From NCBI GenBank assembly GCA_018417955.1, contig JACTVC010000003.1:3534001-3598000 (forward strand): a DNA stretch of 64,000 nt, written 5' to 3'. Under the pieces are notes generated by a model that saw only the letters and a list, made by a program, of their open reading frames with translations, had not been told where the DNA came from and did no database searches. The position numbers and the translations under genes were made by a program. The stretch is from Laccaria trichodermophora (Eukaryota > Basidiomycota > Agaricomycetes > Agaricales > Hydnangiaceae). This document shows positions 10,060-22,634 of the stretch, piece by piece; position 1 is the first letter of the stretch, and each line of letters opens with the position of its first letter.

Positions 10060-13000
10060 ACTTAAAATATTGTAAAATAACTTTTGTGTGTATTACTTCA
10101 ATATATTAAAATTTTAATCTATATAACTATTCTAAGAAAGTGAGGTTATTGTAGAACAGAATATAATAATAGATTGGCTGATTGCATTATATCATAAATA
10201 TGATAGGCATGAAGTCACATGACTTTCAGAATCAGTCACATGATGTCAAAATTATAATACATAGAGTTGGAATTCCTACCGGATTCCCACTGGAATCATA
10301 TGGGAATAGAGTAGGAAAGCAGTCCTGCCATATTCCCCCAGGACTGCAGCCGGAATGCCAGACTTTACCCAGACTACAGTGGGATTCCAGTGGTCTGCTG
10401 GATTCTGGTGGGAATACATGGGGGAGAGTTAAGTACAGGTTGCAGTAGACCAGAGACTGATTGTAGATGCAATGGATGAGCCTGTTCACACATAGAAGAA
10501 GGGTCCATGTGGCATACCAGTAGTCCTTTGAATGTAGCTTCTTCCAATTTTTCCGAATGCGCTGTGACCATATCTGAGATCTCAAATGATGGTGGTCGCA
10601 TAATTGCTTTCGGTAAGTGGACCAACAGATGTTTCAGACATGTTGGCTTGATAGCAGGAGAAAGTTGAAGATCGGGTGAAGGAAGACTGTCATGGTGGTG
10701 AGTGACCACTTCTCTTTGATTTGGTGCATGAGAAGCAACAGGTGCCAATTTGTCAAAGCTTGGTGCTGCTGTCTTGCATGAGTACCAGGAAGAGCGTTTG
10801 AGGTCGGAAAGCCTGAGAGAATTGGCAGGAGGGGGTGCATGAGTTGTTTGAGTAATCATGTGAGGAAAGGGTGACTGCAAAGGATGAAGTCCTGAAGACG
10901 CACTATTCGATGGAGAGCCATCCATGACAACAATTCTGCCACTAGTTGTGTTAGATTTATCGTTGCAAAAAACACTTTGGTCTTTATTACTCACTTCCTC
11001 TGGAATCACTTCGTGGCCATCGTCCCTTGCCTCAGCACCTACTTGTCTGTGATCCACCTTGTCCTTGCACTCTCTGGGGTATGATGGATTGTGCAGTCGA
11101 CTTTGATCGATGGAAATTGAATGTGATCAAGTCGGCAAAGTGCATGTGCTTGGAGGAGCATGAGGATCTGAATAATTCAGATCTGCAAATTGGTGAGTTT
11201 TGTGATGTGTAAGAAAAGGATCTGTAGTGCGTACTGAGGTTGCACTGGAAAGAAACCTTTGTAGAACTTCTGGAGACATAGGTCAGTTTGAAACGATCTT
11301 GAGAGGCAGGAACTGATGACTTGTCACCAGTGTTTTTAAGAAGGCTTGAGGATGTGGTTTGTCAACATTGTAGTGAGCAGAAAGGTTCCATTGAATTGAC
11401 ACATGGGAGTGGTCATCTGTAGCGGGTGCTTCTTCATTGACCTTGGACGTTGCTGTCTTGTGTGAGTCCCAAGAGGTGCATTCAAGGACTGATGGTAAAC
11501 CAAGTGATCCTGTCCCAGAAGAAGCATGAGGTGCAGGATGACTAGATGAAACTGAATTCAGAATTACCATTGTGGCTTGTGTCACCGATTCTATGCATCT
11601 CATCATGGATGGTGGTTTGCGACTTGAAATGAGGTGAGTTTCATCACACAAAAAAGACAGGTTGTCGGACTTACAGATTTGACATCTAATATAGTGGGTG
11701 GACTACCAGCAGCTGTGTTAGTGATTCCTTCATACAAAACATGTTGGTCCTGCTTACTGACATGCTCTGGGATCTCTGGATGATGTCTATCCATCACTCT
11801 AGAAACTTCATGTCCAGTTTCTACCACCAAATCAAGTGATTCTCAAGACATGTCGGAGGTTTGATCACTGAGGAACAGGTCCAATCAGAGTGTTGAGGGC
11901 AGGATCCCAGAGTCAGCTGAGGACTGTGGAGGGCTCGAGACTGTGTGGAGACGTGGTAAATGAGTCGCTTCATGCATAGGGACGGAATCTGTGATATGCA
12001 TCAAGATTCCAATGGATGCAACTTCTTCTGAAATATCGGAGGCTTCCAGGGCGTTTTGAAATGGTGGTGATGACATGCTCATGTTTGGTAAGTGAACCAC
12101 TGGTGATTTCAAACATGTTCGTCTCGTAAAATCATGAGGATGTAGAGGATTCAAGAAAGGACCTCTGTCATTGTCTCAGTCAGAAGATAAAACTTCATGA
12201 TGTGATGCTGCCAGTTTTGAACATCTCATCAGAGTCAAGGAATTGAGCTTTGGGATGCCCCGAATAGTTGCTGGCTGTGGTAGTAGATGAGGTGGAGGCA
12301 AATGGTCAATATTGGCTGAGTCGTGATCACCAGAGGTCGTCGTCATGAATGTCTGTAAGGTTTTGACAACTTCAGGGCCTGCTATTTGAGCTGGTGAAGA
12401 CTGAGCATGATCTGCTGAGGTAGATATGTCACTTGATTTGAGGGTATCCCACAGTTGGGGAAACCAATTCTCATTCCTGGACTTGATTCATATAGAGTGA
12501 GAACATTCATTACTATGTACAAAATAATAAGCAAGGTAATGCAGAACACATTCGATGTCCCTTCAAAACCAGGTTGCCATAATCTAGAACTTCTCCACAG
12601 TCAACCAGGGTGATTCTGCAATATCGCTCACATTGCAGCTCCAGTCAGGTGCTATGCTCCATGGAGTAAGTCGACTATCCTTTGGGAGTGCACCGGCATG
12701 TTGCATAACTGAAAATCAATCCTCTAATAGATCAAGAAGGTCATCCAACAAGTCTTGATTGACTGAATATAGGATAGGTGAGTGTTGATCACATTGAAAT
12801 GAATTGACCTTTGTAAGTGCTTTGTCAAGCAATTGTAATTCCTTCCTAAACCAGCCTATATTCACCAGTTGTTGAGGAAGCCATTCAAAATTCTTGAGCT
12901 CCAGATGAGGTGAAGCCACACTGCAACCCAGGAACTTTTGGTGACCAGAGACGAGTGCATTCCAAGCCTTGACTGGGTTGAAGTTGTTGGAGCATGGAGA

Positions 13001-13279
13001 GCGGTGGAGAGGTGCCGAGTGACCTGATGGGAATGCTCGAGGTGAATGATGATGATGGAAATGTCTGCCTACAAACAGTGTATCTACTCTGAAGCCCTTG
13101 CCAAACACAACCAAACATGCATCCCACAGTGTTGGAGTGTCGAGGCCCGACACTCCAGCAGCAAGCAGAAAGGTTGATAGGGGAGGATGAGACTTCAGAG
13201 CTGTGGGAGTGATGGTAGTTGGATGTTGAAAGACAATCCCAGTCCAAATCCAAAGATCAGTCCAATCTCAACGTTGACA

Positions 13280-13595
13280 GTGTGCATGACGAACTATGGG
13301 TAGTGTAGAATATCCCATGTATATAAATACTGCCTCTTTGAATGCAAGAGAGACATCTCTTAACTTTTACCCCACTTTACTCTCATATCTGAGAACTGCT
13401 GTAAGCACAAGCAGTACTTGTAGGACCAGGTAAGGCTTTGCGCTACCCAGTCTGAAGCTGTCCTAAGATTGTTATGCTTGCGCTAACATCACATATGATT
13501 AAAGACTTGCTCTAATCGTTCGGCAGTCTGGTACTCAAGTTCTTACCGGCTTCAAGGTCTCCTTTACTTCAAAGATACTTACAGAACCCCACAGT
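13280..13595 (+). promoter_or_regulatory. LTR-like or promoter stretch with TATA box
   Basis: TATATAAATA sits at about 13319-13328, followed by GAGAGACATCTCT and pyrimidine-rich sequence. The piece begins near TGTGCATGACG and ends near CCCCACA, as an LTR might. No second copy or duplication was found, so solo LTR is only a guess. Confidence 0.25.
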
Positions 13596-13599
13596 CCTG

Positions 13600-14994
13600 C
13601 TCGTGTCTTCTTTGGTAACCCAGGTAGTTATTCATTTGTATTCAATTTCTACTGACTACTTGTATACTCATAGGAGTACACCAAAGATTACAAGCTGTAT
13701 AGTAACATTGGTGGACACATTGGGAAACATCTTTGCAAGTGATCGGTTACATAACCACTCTCTGAACTTGTTTCTTGCTCTTACTATCATCTATACTCAC
13801 TTGTACGCACAAGCTGTGTCCAGTTCGTTGTTCATCCAACAAGTACTATTCTACAATGTTCCAATGAGTCAGTATGACTTGCACATTCCATGTGCAAGGT
13901 TGAGTCAGGAATCCAAGTTGTTTGGTTGCACCTTGCTTGCCAAACATTCCTCTCATTCAAGTCAATACTAACTTATGTGTCAGAAGTAGAGGACACCAAC
14001 TATATGCACATGCAAATGTCATATTATGAACAGTACCATAACACCCATTGCCACATCGCCCAACATGACATGGCAACCAGATGACAATGACAATGATATT
14101 CATTGTTGGTCATCCAGGCAGCAGGCATTCCCTCTGCCACCTCACTTTTTTTTAGTAGATCCTCAAGGAGATGGCAGGTGTGATACCCACTATCTCGTTT
14201 TTCTTTTTTCTTGCTTCTTTCTTCTTCTGAAACCAAATGAGGGGGTGTTGAATCCTACACACCACCTCATTTGTTCATTTCTTCTTATTCAGAATATATA
14301 TGTAGAGTAGAATTATTAGTGAAATTAAATTTTTGGGAAATGGAAATGGAAAATGCCCTGATACAAGAGTATGTTGTGAGATTGCTCTTTCCTAGTGTAT
14401 ATCAGTGAAAGAGAGTGTATATTAGTGTAAATGTATCTATTCCAGTCCCATTGCAGTGGATTCTGGTGGATTCTGGTGGATTCTGGCAGGAATGGCTGGG
14501 GCAGTAAAGTACTGCAAAAACTTGATCTGCACAATGTTGAAGGGCTGGGTATGCATACCTTCAAGTCACAAGAGGATATTTCATGTTAATCTTGCTGATG
14601 CTAGTACGATAGGGCTGAGTGCACATTCCAGCATCACACATTGGTGGAGGCATGGAGTGGCAAGAGAATGAGGGATGAATTGTGGGGCATGTGTTGTGGT
14701 GGCATCGTGGTGTCAGATGGAGGAATAGTGGTGGTGGAACCAGCTGGCTTGTGCAGCCAGTCTTGATAAACAATAAAGGAAATGAGAACTGTTCTCATTT
14801 CCTTTCTTGTATCCAAAATTTCACTCTTTGGCATCTCACATCTTGTGTACTTCATGAATTCTATCAAAACTCTGCAAGTAGCCTTCTATATACTAGCTAA
14901 ACATGTGTGAATTCTTTTGAAAAAGCAGAAGCAAGGGAATGACATGAAAAGTGAAATCCGCATATCCTGACTCATAGGCACATTATGACCATAT
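13600..14994. other. No supported gene; repeats only
   Basis: The open frames here are short and show no protein character. A perfect palindrome with 15-bp arms lies at 14775-14805. At 14456-14511 three GGATTCTGGT units are followed by GGGGCAGTAAAGTACTG, which matches the ends of the hAT-like elements at 8342 and 31990; a partner end was not found. Confidence 0.5.
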
Positions 14995-15110
14995 AGTACC
15001 TCAATCCACTCAATATGGGCACGTATCATGTAAAAGTATTCTGTCGTATTGAGTATGTAAAAAGTGCCTGGGGGGTCATATATATAGTTCATCAATATTC
15101 TATTGTTAAT

Positions 15111-18100
15111 TCAGATCATGATTTGGCCAAGAATTCTGTTGCTTGCTTCCAGCATTTGTATCTCCAGGTTCTCTGCCTCTGTGTATTTTCCAAGACTATA
15201 ATATGTTACTGCTAGATTTGCCATGGCTTCAATTGTGTTAGGGTGTACTGCTCCAAGAATTCTATCTCTTCTATCCAGAACTTGAATCTCCAGCTTCTCT
15301 GCCTCTGTGTATTTTCCCAAGTTGAAATAAGTTGCTGCTAGATTTGCCATGGCTTCAATTGTGTTAGGGTGTACTGCTCCAAGAATTCTGTTTCTTCTAT
15401 CCAGAACTTGAATCTCCATCTTCTCTGCCTCTGTGTATTTTCCCAAGTTTTTATATGTTTCTGCTAGATATGCCATGGCATTGATTGTGTCTGGGTGTTC
15501 CAATCCAAAAATTCTGTTCCTTGAATCCAGAACTTGAATCTCCAGCTTCTCTGCCTCTGTGTATTTTACCAACCATCCATATGTTGCTGCTAGACTTGCC
15601 ATGGCTCTAATTGTGTCGGGGTGTTCCACTCCAAGAATTCTCTTCCTTGCATCCAAAACTTGCATATTCAGCTTCTCTGCCTCTGTGTATCTTCCCAGGC
15701 CATCATATGTGGTTGCAAGATCTGACATAACTATGATTGTGTTTGGGTGGTCCACTCCAAAAATTCTGTTGCTTGCATCCAAAACTTGCAATTCCAGCTG
15801 CTCTGCCTCTGTGTATCTTCCCAAATTTTGATATGTTGCTGCTAGATTTCCTATGGCTCTGATTGTGGCTGGGTGTTCCACTCCAAGAATTCTGTTGCTT
15901 GCCTCCAGAACTTGCATCGCCAGCATCTCTGCCTCTGTGTATTTTCCCAAGTTGCAATATGCTACTGCTAGATTTCCCATAGCTGTGATTGTGTCTGGGT
16001 GTTCCACTCCAAGAATTCTGTTGCTTGCATCTAGAACTTGAATCTTCAGCTTCTCTGCCTCTGTGTATCTTCCCAAGTTTCCATATGTCACTGCAAGCTC
16101 TGCCATGGCTTCAATTGCATCTGGGTGTTCCCCTCCAAGAATTTTGTTTCTTGCATCCAGAACTTGAATCTGCAGCTTCTCTGCCTCTGCGTATTTCCCC
16201 AAGTATTCATATGTTGCAGCTAGATTTGCCATGGCTGTGATTGTGTCTGTGTATTCCACTCCAAGATGTCTGTTCCTGGCATGCAGGACTTGCATATCCA
16301 GCTTCTCTGCCTCTGTGTATTTTCCCAAGTGTCCATATGTTGTTGCTAGATTTGCCATGGCATGAATTGTATCTGGGTGTTCCACTCCAAAAATTATGTT
16401 GCTTGCATCCAGAACTTGCATCTCCAGCTTTTCTGCTTCTATGTATTTCCCCAGCCTTCCATATGTTCCTGCTAGATTTCTCATGGCTCTAATTGTGGCT
16501 GGATGTTCATATCCAAAAATTCTGTTTCTTGTATTTAGAACTTTATTCTCCAAGCTTTCTGCCTCCTTGAAATATCCTTGTTCACACAACAGCATCCCAA
16601 ACTTGTCATAAGCATCATCCAAGTAACCAACACCATCCTCACTACTTTCTGATCTGGAATACTCCATATTTGCTCTTATATGTGTTACCAAGGCCCTCCG
16701 GAATCCATATGGCTGGCTTTCATCCCATCTTAATGAACAAAACAAAGTAACATATGCCATCAAGCAATATTGTTTCCTTTCATTCAAAAAATTTCTGTCT
16801 CTGCCCCAGGTATGGACAAGTGGATGCATGACATACACACAATCAGATGTGCCTTTCTTGATCAAGGAGAAGGACAGTAATATTCGAATTCCCTCTCTAA
16901 AGACAAAGTTATCCCAAGCACCTGTTTTGTTGAGAGCAAGCAGTCTCCAATCTAGCATGGAACTAGCAAGTGGCAATTCAGGGTCAGAGGCTTCTTTATC
17001 TTTATGAAGAGCAGCATAAGAGAATATCTCCTCTGTGATTCCCTCATGATGGAAGAAAGGAAATAAATTGAGCAGAAGCATTGCACTATTGGCTGCATTG
17101 GCTCTGTATAGATCATCAGATTCTACCCTCTTCTGAATTTCATTGTATGATAATTCCCAAGTTCCATAGACACTTCTGTTATACTTGGAAGCTCCAGTGA
17201 ATTCAGAATGGGATAATAGTGTTGTTCGGTGCTCTGAATATTTTGCAAGGTAGTCTCTAAGAGTGGTGGCTCCAGATGCAATATAAGCACCAGCCTGATC
17301 AATGGCAAGAGGAAGGCAGGAGAACTCCTTCACAATCTTAGAAGCTTCAGCTTGAAACTCAATTGAAGATGGATCCAAGTAACTGGCTTTTAGAAGTAAT
17401 TCAACGGCATCATTCTCATCCATCTCACTGACTTCAACAGAATTCTCAGGTGAGGTCAGATTCCTCATTGTAGAGTTGCAACTAGTTATCAGAATGTTTC
17501 CCCCCCTTCCAGGTGGAAGATAAGCCTCCAGTTCAGCAGGTGATAGAACATCTGCATTGTCAAAGACCATGATGTAGTTCTCTTTTAGTGAGCCAATCCA
17601 GTGAAGAGCTGATTCAGGTGAGCCCTCTAGACCACTAGACTGAGCTGCAGAAAGATTACAGATACCCTTGAGTCCCTGTGTGATAGTGCCAACCAAGGAA
17701 GCATCAATCCAGAAGACAGGAAAGAAACTGAAGGCAATTTAAATTTTAGAAATGAAGGTTGGACCTGCCTCTTCCATGATACTCACCAGTCAGACATTCC
17801 CTCAACAAACTTCAAGCAAATCTGAGTCTTTCCAATACCCCCCATCCCATACAACAGAAAGAACTTTCTCTTCTGAGCTGAGTCATTTGCATCGGAAAAA
17901 TGCCTCTTGAGTTTAGCAATGACTTCTGTGCGGCCTGTGAACCGATTGCTCGGGTTTGGCATAAGGGGAATGACTCCATCGGACGTCGTCCTACTGCCAT
18001 GATTGTTGTGAATGTTAATCTGCAAGAGATCCAACGCCATCAGGTTGTTTCCTTCAGTAAACATTATACTCACTTCATTGAATGTGCTGTTGCTAACTAC

Positions 18101-18139
18101 AAAGTGATGAGCTCCCGCGAAAAGGTTCGTTCCGCTCAT
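15111..18139 (-). CDS. NLR-like protein: NB-ARC with C-terminal TPR array (copy A)
   Basis: Three exons, 18139-18074, 18019-17787 and 17727-15111, give 971 aa; both introns have GTGAGT donors. A short N-terminus (LFAGAHHFVVSNSTF) is followed by a nucleotide-binding domain. Its P-loop GMGGIGKT is near residues 80-87, the Walker B-like IMVFDNAD near 152-159, and CLPLAIDQAG near 237-246. From about residue 475 run one partial and 11 full 42-residue TPR units, most reading like HPDTI.AMANLA.TY..LGKYTEAEKL.I..LD.RNRIL. Proteins of this plan are fungal NLR-like receptors implicated in non-self recognition; that role is inferred from architecture. The array units are very alike, as expected for recombining recognition repeats. 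The frame is intact. The oxoprolinase gene lies divergently upstream. Confidence 0.88.
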
Positions 18140-18242
18140 GTTGAGATACCAAAGGTGGACAGGTTCGGGATGAGGGAAGGAAGGAAAGCTTGATGAGAAC
18201 GCCTGGAGTCTAGAAGACCCCCAATTTTGCCACGCCTGTTGG

Positions 18243-19173
18243 TGGGGAGCGGCAACCCACTGCCAAATTTTCAACTCCGCCGTATTTTCCCATCACCAAA
18301 GACCTGATCAAAAAATGGTCGGTCGTCTCAGCTGCTCGTCTTTACTTCGACACAACAGTATATTGCCAATTTATGTGCGGATATATGTAGGTGGAGTATA
18401 AGTAAAGGTGCTCGTATACAATTTAGCTCAAAATTACAAATATTCCGTCAGTTAATATCTTATTTCATGCCTTCCAAACCCCTTTATAAAATTCTGTTCT
18501 GAACAAATCCATCCTACACTTCAGAGGTTTGTGCCTGCAAAAATTTGAAAGAATTCTTCTACAGTTGAGGTAGCAATCCACGACGGCGGAATGGCATGGT
18601 AAGACGCGTCGATGATCACGTGTTGCAATTAAGAAAGTAATTGAAGTGCGACCAAAGCGCGACTATCGGCGTCAGCAACGCGTTATTGTTGCTACATCTG
18701 CATATATTGATATGTAAACCACAAGTATCTTATATCGTGGGCAAAGACGCCTGGAAACTGGGCCCGAAGTCATGATTAATGTTGCAAACTTCCCAGTCAA
18801 CGACAAACCTTTGCAACATTCACTCTGACATCTTGGAAAACAGACCGGAACACTGTGCATCACCTGATATGAATGTCTAGAACTCAAAACCAGCAGGAGC
18901 TTGAAGCTCAACTCGACCTGAGGAGTGAATGGGAAAGCTACATTCCAGAGGAAAATGCATCTAACATGTATAGTGACACAAATATGAAGCTTGGCTACTA
19001 AATTCAATCATAATAGTATATTATATATCACCACAAACAACATGGACTTGTAAATTGGTCCCTACGTATCGATTGAAGCGAAATAACAGTCGTCGACCAT
19101 TGAATTCGACTGTTTGGCGTGAGACAAACAGAACCAAACAGCACGATTTTATTGGCACGGTTGCCGCTCCCCA
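18243..19173. mobile_element. hAT-like MITE between NLR and oxoprolinase
   Basis: Inverted ends GTGGGGAGCGGCAACC (left) and GGTTGCCGCTCCCCA (right) are flanked by CTGTTGG on both sides (18236-18242 and 19174-19180). The 931-bp body has no transposase. Block B lacks it, so it inserted after the duplication. It widens the NLR-oxoprolinase promoter gap. Confidence 0.75.
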
Positions 19174-19745
19174 CTGTTGGTTTATTTTTATATAGTACCC
19201 AAGCACGTGCCGGAGCTTCTCCGTCCTCGTCTTCGTCTTTTTCATCCCTCCCTCTGTGGTCAGTGGGCTCGACTCTCTTGGATGTTAGCTCTGTCTAGCA
19301 CCTACATCGTTCACGCCAAAGGAATGAAGTCCGCTCAGGGCGTTGAAGGCGTCTATTAGGTGATGGTGAGCGGTGCTTCAATGCGGCACCGCGTCATGAA
19401 TTCGTAGAGCATCACTCGAGAGTTTCTTGGAAATTAAGGTATGTAGCGAACTCCCTGGATGTAGAAGCCTCGCCTGACAATTTTTGAGTAGCAGTCATGG
19501 CAGATTTTGTCTTAGTTTCGTCATAGCGTCCGCCACTGGTCCGAAAACCATTGCTCTCGCTCCATTCGTGCCTTCAGGGGTATCTTGAGCGCATTGTGAA
19601 GCTACCGGAAATCCGGAAAGTCTCTTTCCGTCAAATTTATCGTCGTTCGAGTCCGTTCCATATGTCTTCCGAGCCATGACGACAAAAAGCAGGCCGTGTC
19701 AATCCTGCTTCCCACTCCCCAGCTTCTCGTTGAACATTACAACCA

Positions 19746-22603
19746 ATGTCGCCTATTCAAGTTCCCAACCACTCTATACGGATCTGTGCTGATCGAGGTG
19801 GCACATTCTGCGATATTCATGCGTCAGTCTTTTCTGTTCCTGTTCTGAACCTCGTCTGATCGACTTATAGCTCTTACCCCGATCCTGAAAATCCAAGTGA
19901 GAGGAAGGAAGTCGTCGTGAAACTACGTGAGCGCATCGTCTGTGTGTTCGGAAAAGCCTTCTGACGTTCGTTTGAATACCGAAGTATCGCAAGATACCTC
20001 CAACTATAAAGACGCACCCACCGAAGGCATCCGTCGCGTCTTGGAGATCGTAACGGGAGAAAAGATCCCCAGAGGCTCTGTCCTCGAAACAGAGAAAATA
20101 GGCAAGTCTCTTCCAAACCACGATTTCTCCACAATTAATCATCAGCACCAGATTACATCCGCCTATCCACCACCGTCGCCACTAACGCTTTCCTGGAACG
20201 CAAGGGACAGAAACACGCTCTTCTAATCACCAAGGGATTCAAAGACCTCCTGCTCATAGGGAACCAATCCCGTCCCAAGATATTCGACCTCAACATCCGT
20301 CGTCCCCCACCCTTGTATTCGACGGTCACAGGGGTGGATGAACGAGTGACGTTGGTGGGGTATACTTCTGATCCTAAAGCGGAGGAACACGCCGTTCAGT
20401 TTGATGATGAGGGGAGAGTGGTGAGGGGGTATCGTGGAAAGGGATGGGATGGTGTAACGGATGCGGAAGGACCTGGGAAGATTGTGAGAGGGCTGTCGGG
20501 GGAAGCAGTGAGGATCCTTCAGACGCCAGGTTCATATTCTTACATCCTTTTGTTCTGTGACAATTTTTTTCTGATAATATCAACAGACCTTGAAGCCGTC
20601 GAAAGAGACCTAAAGAAACTGTACGAAGAAGGCTATCGCTCCCTCGCCATCGTCCTCGTGCACTCCTACACCTACCCAGAGCACGAACGCGCCATAGGCA
20701 ACCTAGCACGCTCCCTCGGGTTCACCCACGTATCAGAATCAGCACAGCTCCTCCCCATGATCAAGATGGTTCCGCGTGGGGTGTCCTCAACGGCCGACGC
20801 GTACCTCACGCCTATCCTGCGTGAATATCTGGACGGCTTCTTCGATGGGTTCGATGCGAAATTGAAAGATGGACGGTTGATGAGCCCCAGGGTGGAGTTT
20901 ATGGGTAGTGATGGTGGTTTGTTGGACTTGAATAATTTTTCGGGGTTGAAGAGTATTTTGAGTGGTCCTGCGGGTGGTGTTGTGGGTTATGCGTTGACGA
21001 GTTGGGATGAAGTGAGGAAAATCCCTATCATTGGGTACGGTCACCCTCTTCCCCCTTGTATCCTTCATCTGACTTATGGTATGACAGATTGGACGTCGGT
21101 GGCACATCAACCGACGTCTCACGCTTCGACGGTCGATACGAAGTAGTCTACGAAACGACTACAGCAGGAGTGACCATCCAATCACCCCAGCTAGACATCA
21201 ATACCGTAGCAGCTGGGGGCGGGTCATGCCTTACGTTCCGAAATGGGCTCTTCCTCGCCGGACCAGAGAGTGCTGGAGCCCAGCCTGGGCCGGCTTGCTA
21301 CCGGTACGTACTTCTACCAAGTTTTTTTTGGACCAGATTGACTGACACGTTGAGTAGGAAGGGAGGTCCGCTGGCAGTGACGGATGCGAACCTCCTTCTC
21401 GGCCGACTTATCCCTGATTATTTCCCCAAGATATTTGGAAAGTCGGAGAAGGAGCCCTTGGATGTCGAGGCTTCAAGGGTAGCGTTTGAGAAGGTTGCGA
21501 AGGAGATTAATGATAGTCATCCGGAATTGGTTTTGACGCTTGATGAGATCGTTTATGGGTTTGTCTTTTTTTCTGTCCCCTGCTCGACGCATCCTAAATG
21601 CCAATAGGTTCATCAAAGTCGCAAACGAGACGATGTGTCGCCCCATTCGTGCACTGACGGAAGCTAGAGGATACGCGACGTCCAAGCATACGTACGTCAT
21701 TCTCTTACACAGTTCCTTTGCCGTACTTACAAGGAAATAACCTACAGCCTCGCAAGTTTCGGTGGAGCAGGCGGCCAACACGCCTGCGAAATTGCAAGTC
21801 TCCTCGGGATCAAAACGATCCTCATCCACCGGTACAGCTCCATTCTCTCCGCGTATGGATTGGCTCTTGCAGACCGGTTCGTCTTTCCTTCCTCTCCGCT
21901 CTACCTCACATCCAAACCCCCCTTTCTCTGTTCATATCCAGCGCATACGAAGTCCAAGAACCCTGCTCGACATTCTACACTCCCCAGAACAAACCAACCC
22001 TCCTCACCCGGCTCGACAGGATGACAGCCGACGTGCGCAGCGAGCTCCGCAAGCAGGGGTTCGAGGAACGTAGGATCCATGTGGAGAGGATGTTGAATAT
22101 GAGGTTTGAGGGTACCGATACGGCGCTTATGGTTCTACCACATACAGAGGACGGTGATGGGGATGAAGATTTCGAGAGCGCTTTCAAAAGGGTGTATAAA
22201 GCTGAATTTGGGTTCTTGTTGAAGAAGAGTGTTATTGTTGATGATATAAAGGTCGATCCTCTTTTTTTCTCATGTTTCAACCCACAACGCTGATGACGCA
22301 TGATTCTAGGTGCGGGGTATCGGCAAAACATTCGACACGCTCGGTGAATCCGTCTATGCTGAAGTAGCCACACTCTCCACGCGCCGCGTTGAGCCAAAGG
22401 AAAAAGCAGACTCTTGGTACAGCGTGTACTTTGATCGTGTTGGACGTGTGGACGAGACACCTGTGTATTTGCTTGATAATCTGGGTGTGGGGGATGCGGT
22501 TGAAGGCCCTGCGATGATTATTGACCAGACGCAGACTATCTTGGTGGTTCCTGGGGCGAAGGCGGTGGTCACAAGGAAGCATTTGTACATTACGTTGGAG
22601 TAG
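19746..22603 (+). CDS. 5-oxoprolinase, HyuA half only (copy A)
   Basis: Eleven exons (19746-19822, 19871-19926, 19985-20101, 20152-20529, 20587-21034, 21088-21303, 21358-21558, 21608-21691, 21748-21876, 21942-22251, 22310-22603) give 769 aa. Every splice phase closes. Intron 3 is GC-AG (GCAAGT donor at 20102); the rest are GT-AG. Motifs: ADRGGTFCD near the N-terminus, DVGGTSTDV near residue 361 and [12 protein letters not shown] near 530, all typical of the hydantoinase A / oxoprolinase family. That enzyme opens 5-oxoproline to glutamate with ATP in the glutathione cycle. Eukaryotic oxoprolinases are about 1280 aa with a HyuB half; here the protein stops at HLYITLE, exactly after HyuA. No HyuB sequence follows: the next gene is convergent, 31 bp away. 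Activity is doubtful without a partner. Confidence 0.88.
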
Positions 22604-22634
22604 ATTGGGGTATAGGATTGTATGGAATATAAGA

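Larger units (their letters stand above)
8342..10438. mobile_element. hAT-like non-autonomous element, 2.1 kb
   Basis: The 8-bp duplication GTTGCAGT flanks it perfectly (8334-8341 and 10439-10446). The imperfect inverted ends share ACTCTCCCCCA. Short GGATTC and GGAATC subterminal repeats lie inside both ends. No transposase is seen. The body holds a nested GACCGGT-rich element, an ACC/CAA minisatellite and a pyrimidine tract. It splits the minus-strand repeated gene remnant. Confidence 0.75.
7369..13253 (-). pseudogene. Ser/Pro/His-rich repeated gene remnant, interrupted by a transposon
   Basis: Minus-strand open stretches at 12716-13253, 11283-12154, 10447-11057 and 7369-8333 share recurring modules. 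One module, containing LKSPVVHLP then a run like LPRLHTVSSPP, occurs near 12110-11900, again near 10640-10480, and again near 7600-7380. The reading continues from LLQP at 10447 into IVGLGNML at 8333, exactly across the transposon 8342-10438, so the insertion split a once continuous stretch. Stops and frame changes separate the modules. No known domain is recognised. The segment 12716-13153 reads as a separate C-terminal-like unit ending in DLLDDLLDLLED. It resembles in style, but not in visible sequence, the interior of the LTR element at 38815-43822. I infer a non-autonomous retroelement interior or a decayed repetitive gene. Confidence 0.4.

Noticed and set aside
9536..10109. Long frames on both strands across the minisatellite and pyrimidine tract
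   Set aside because: They exist because simple repeats lack stops; composition is monotonous in all frames.
13603..13971. 122-aa plus frame
   Set aside because: No homologous module, no splice partners and no clear codon pattern; likely chance.
15559..16611. Plus-strand frames opposite the NLR TPR array (also 44557-46040)
   Set aside because: Mirror frames created by the 126-bp TPR unit; they show the repeat period but no protein of their own.
19495..19677. A 60-codon minus gene upstream of oxoprolinase A
   Set aside because: Only its first part matches block B and it lies in the promoter gap; kept only as a possible upstream frame in block B.
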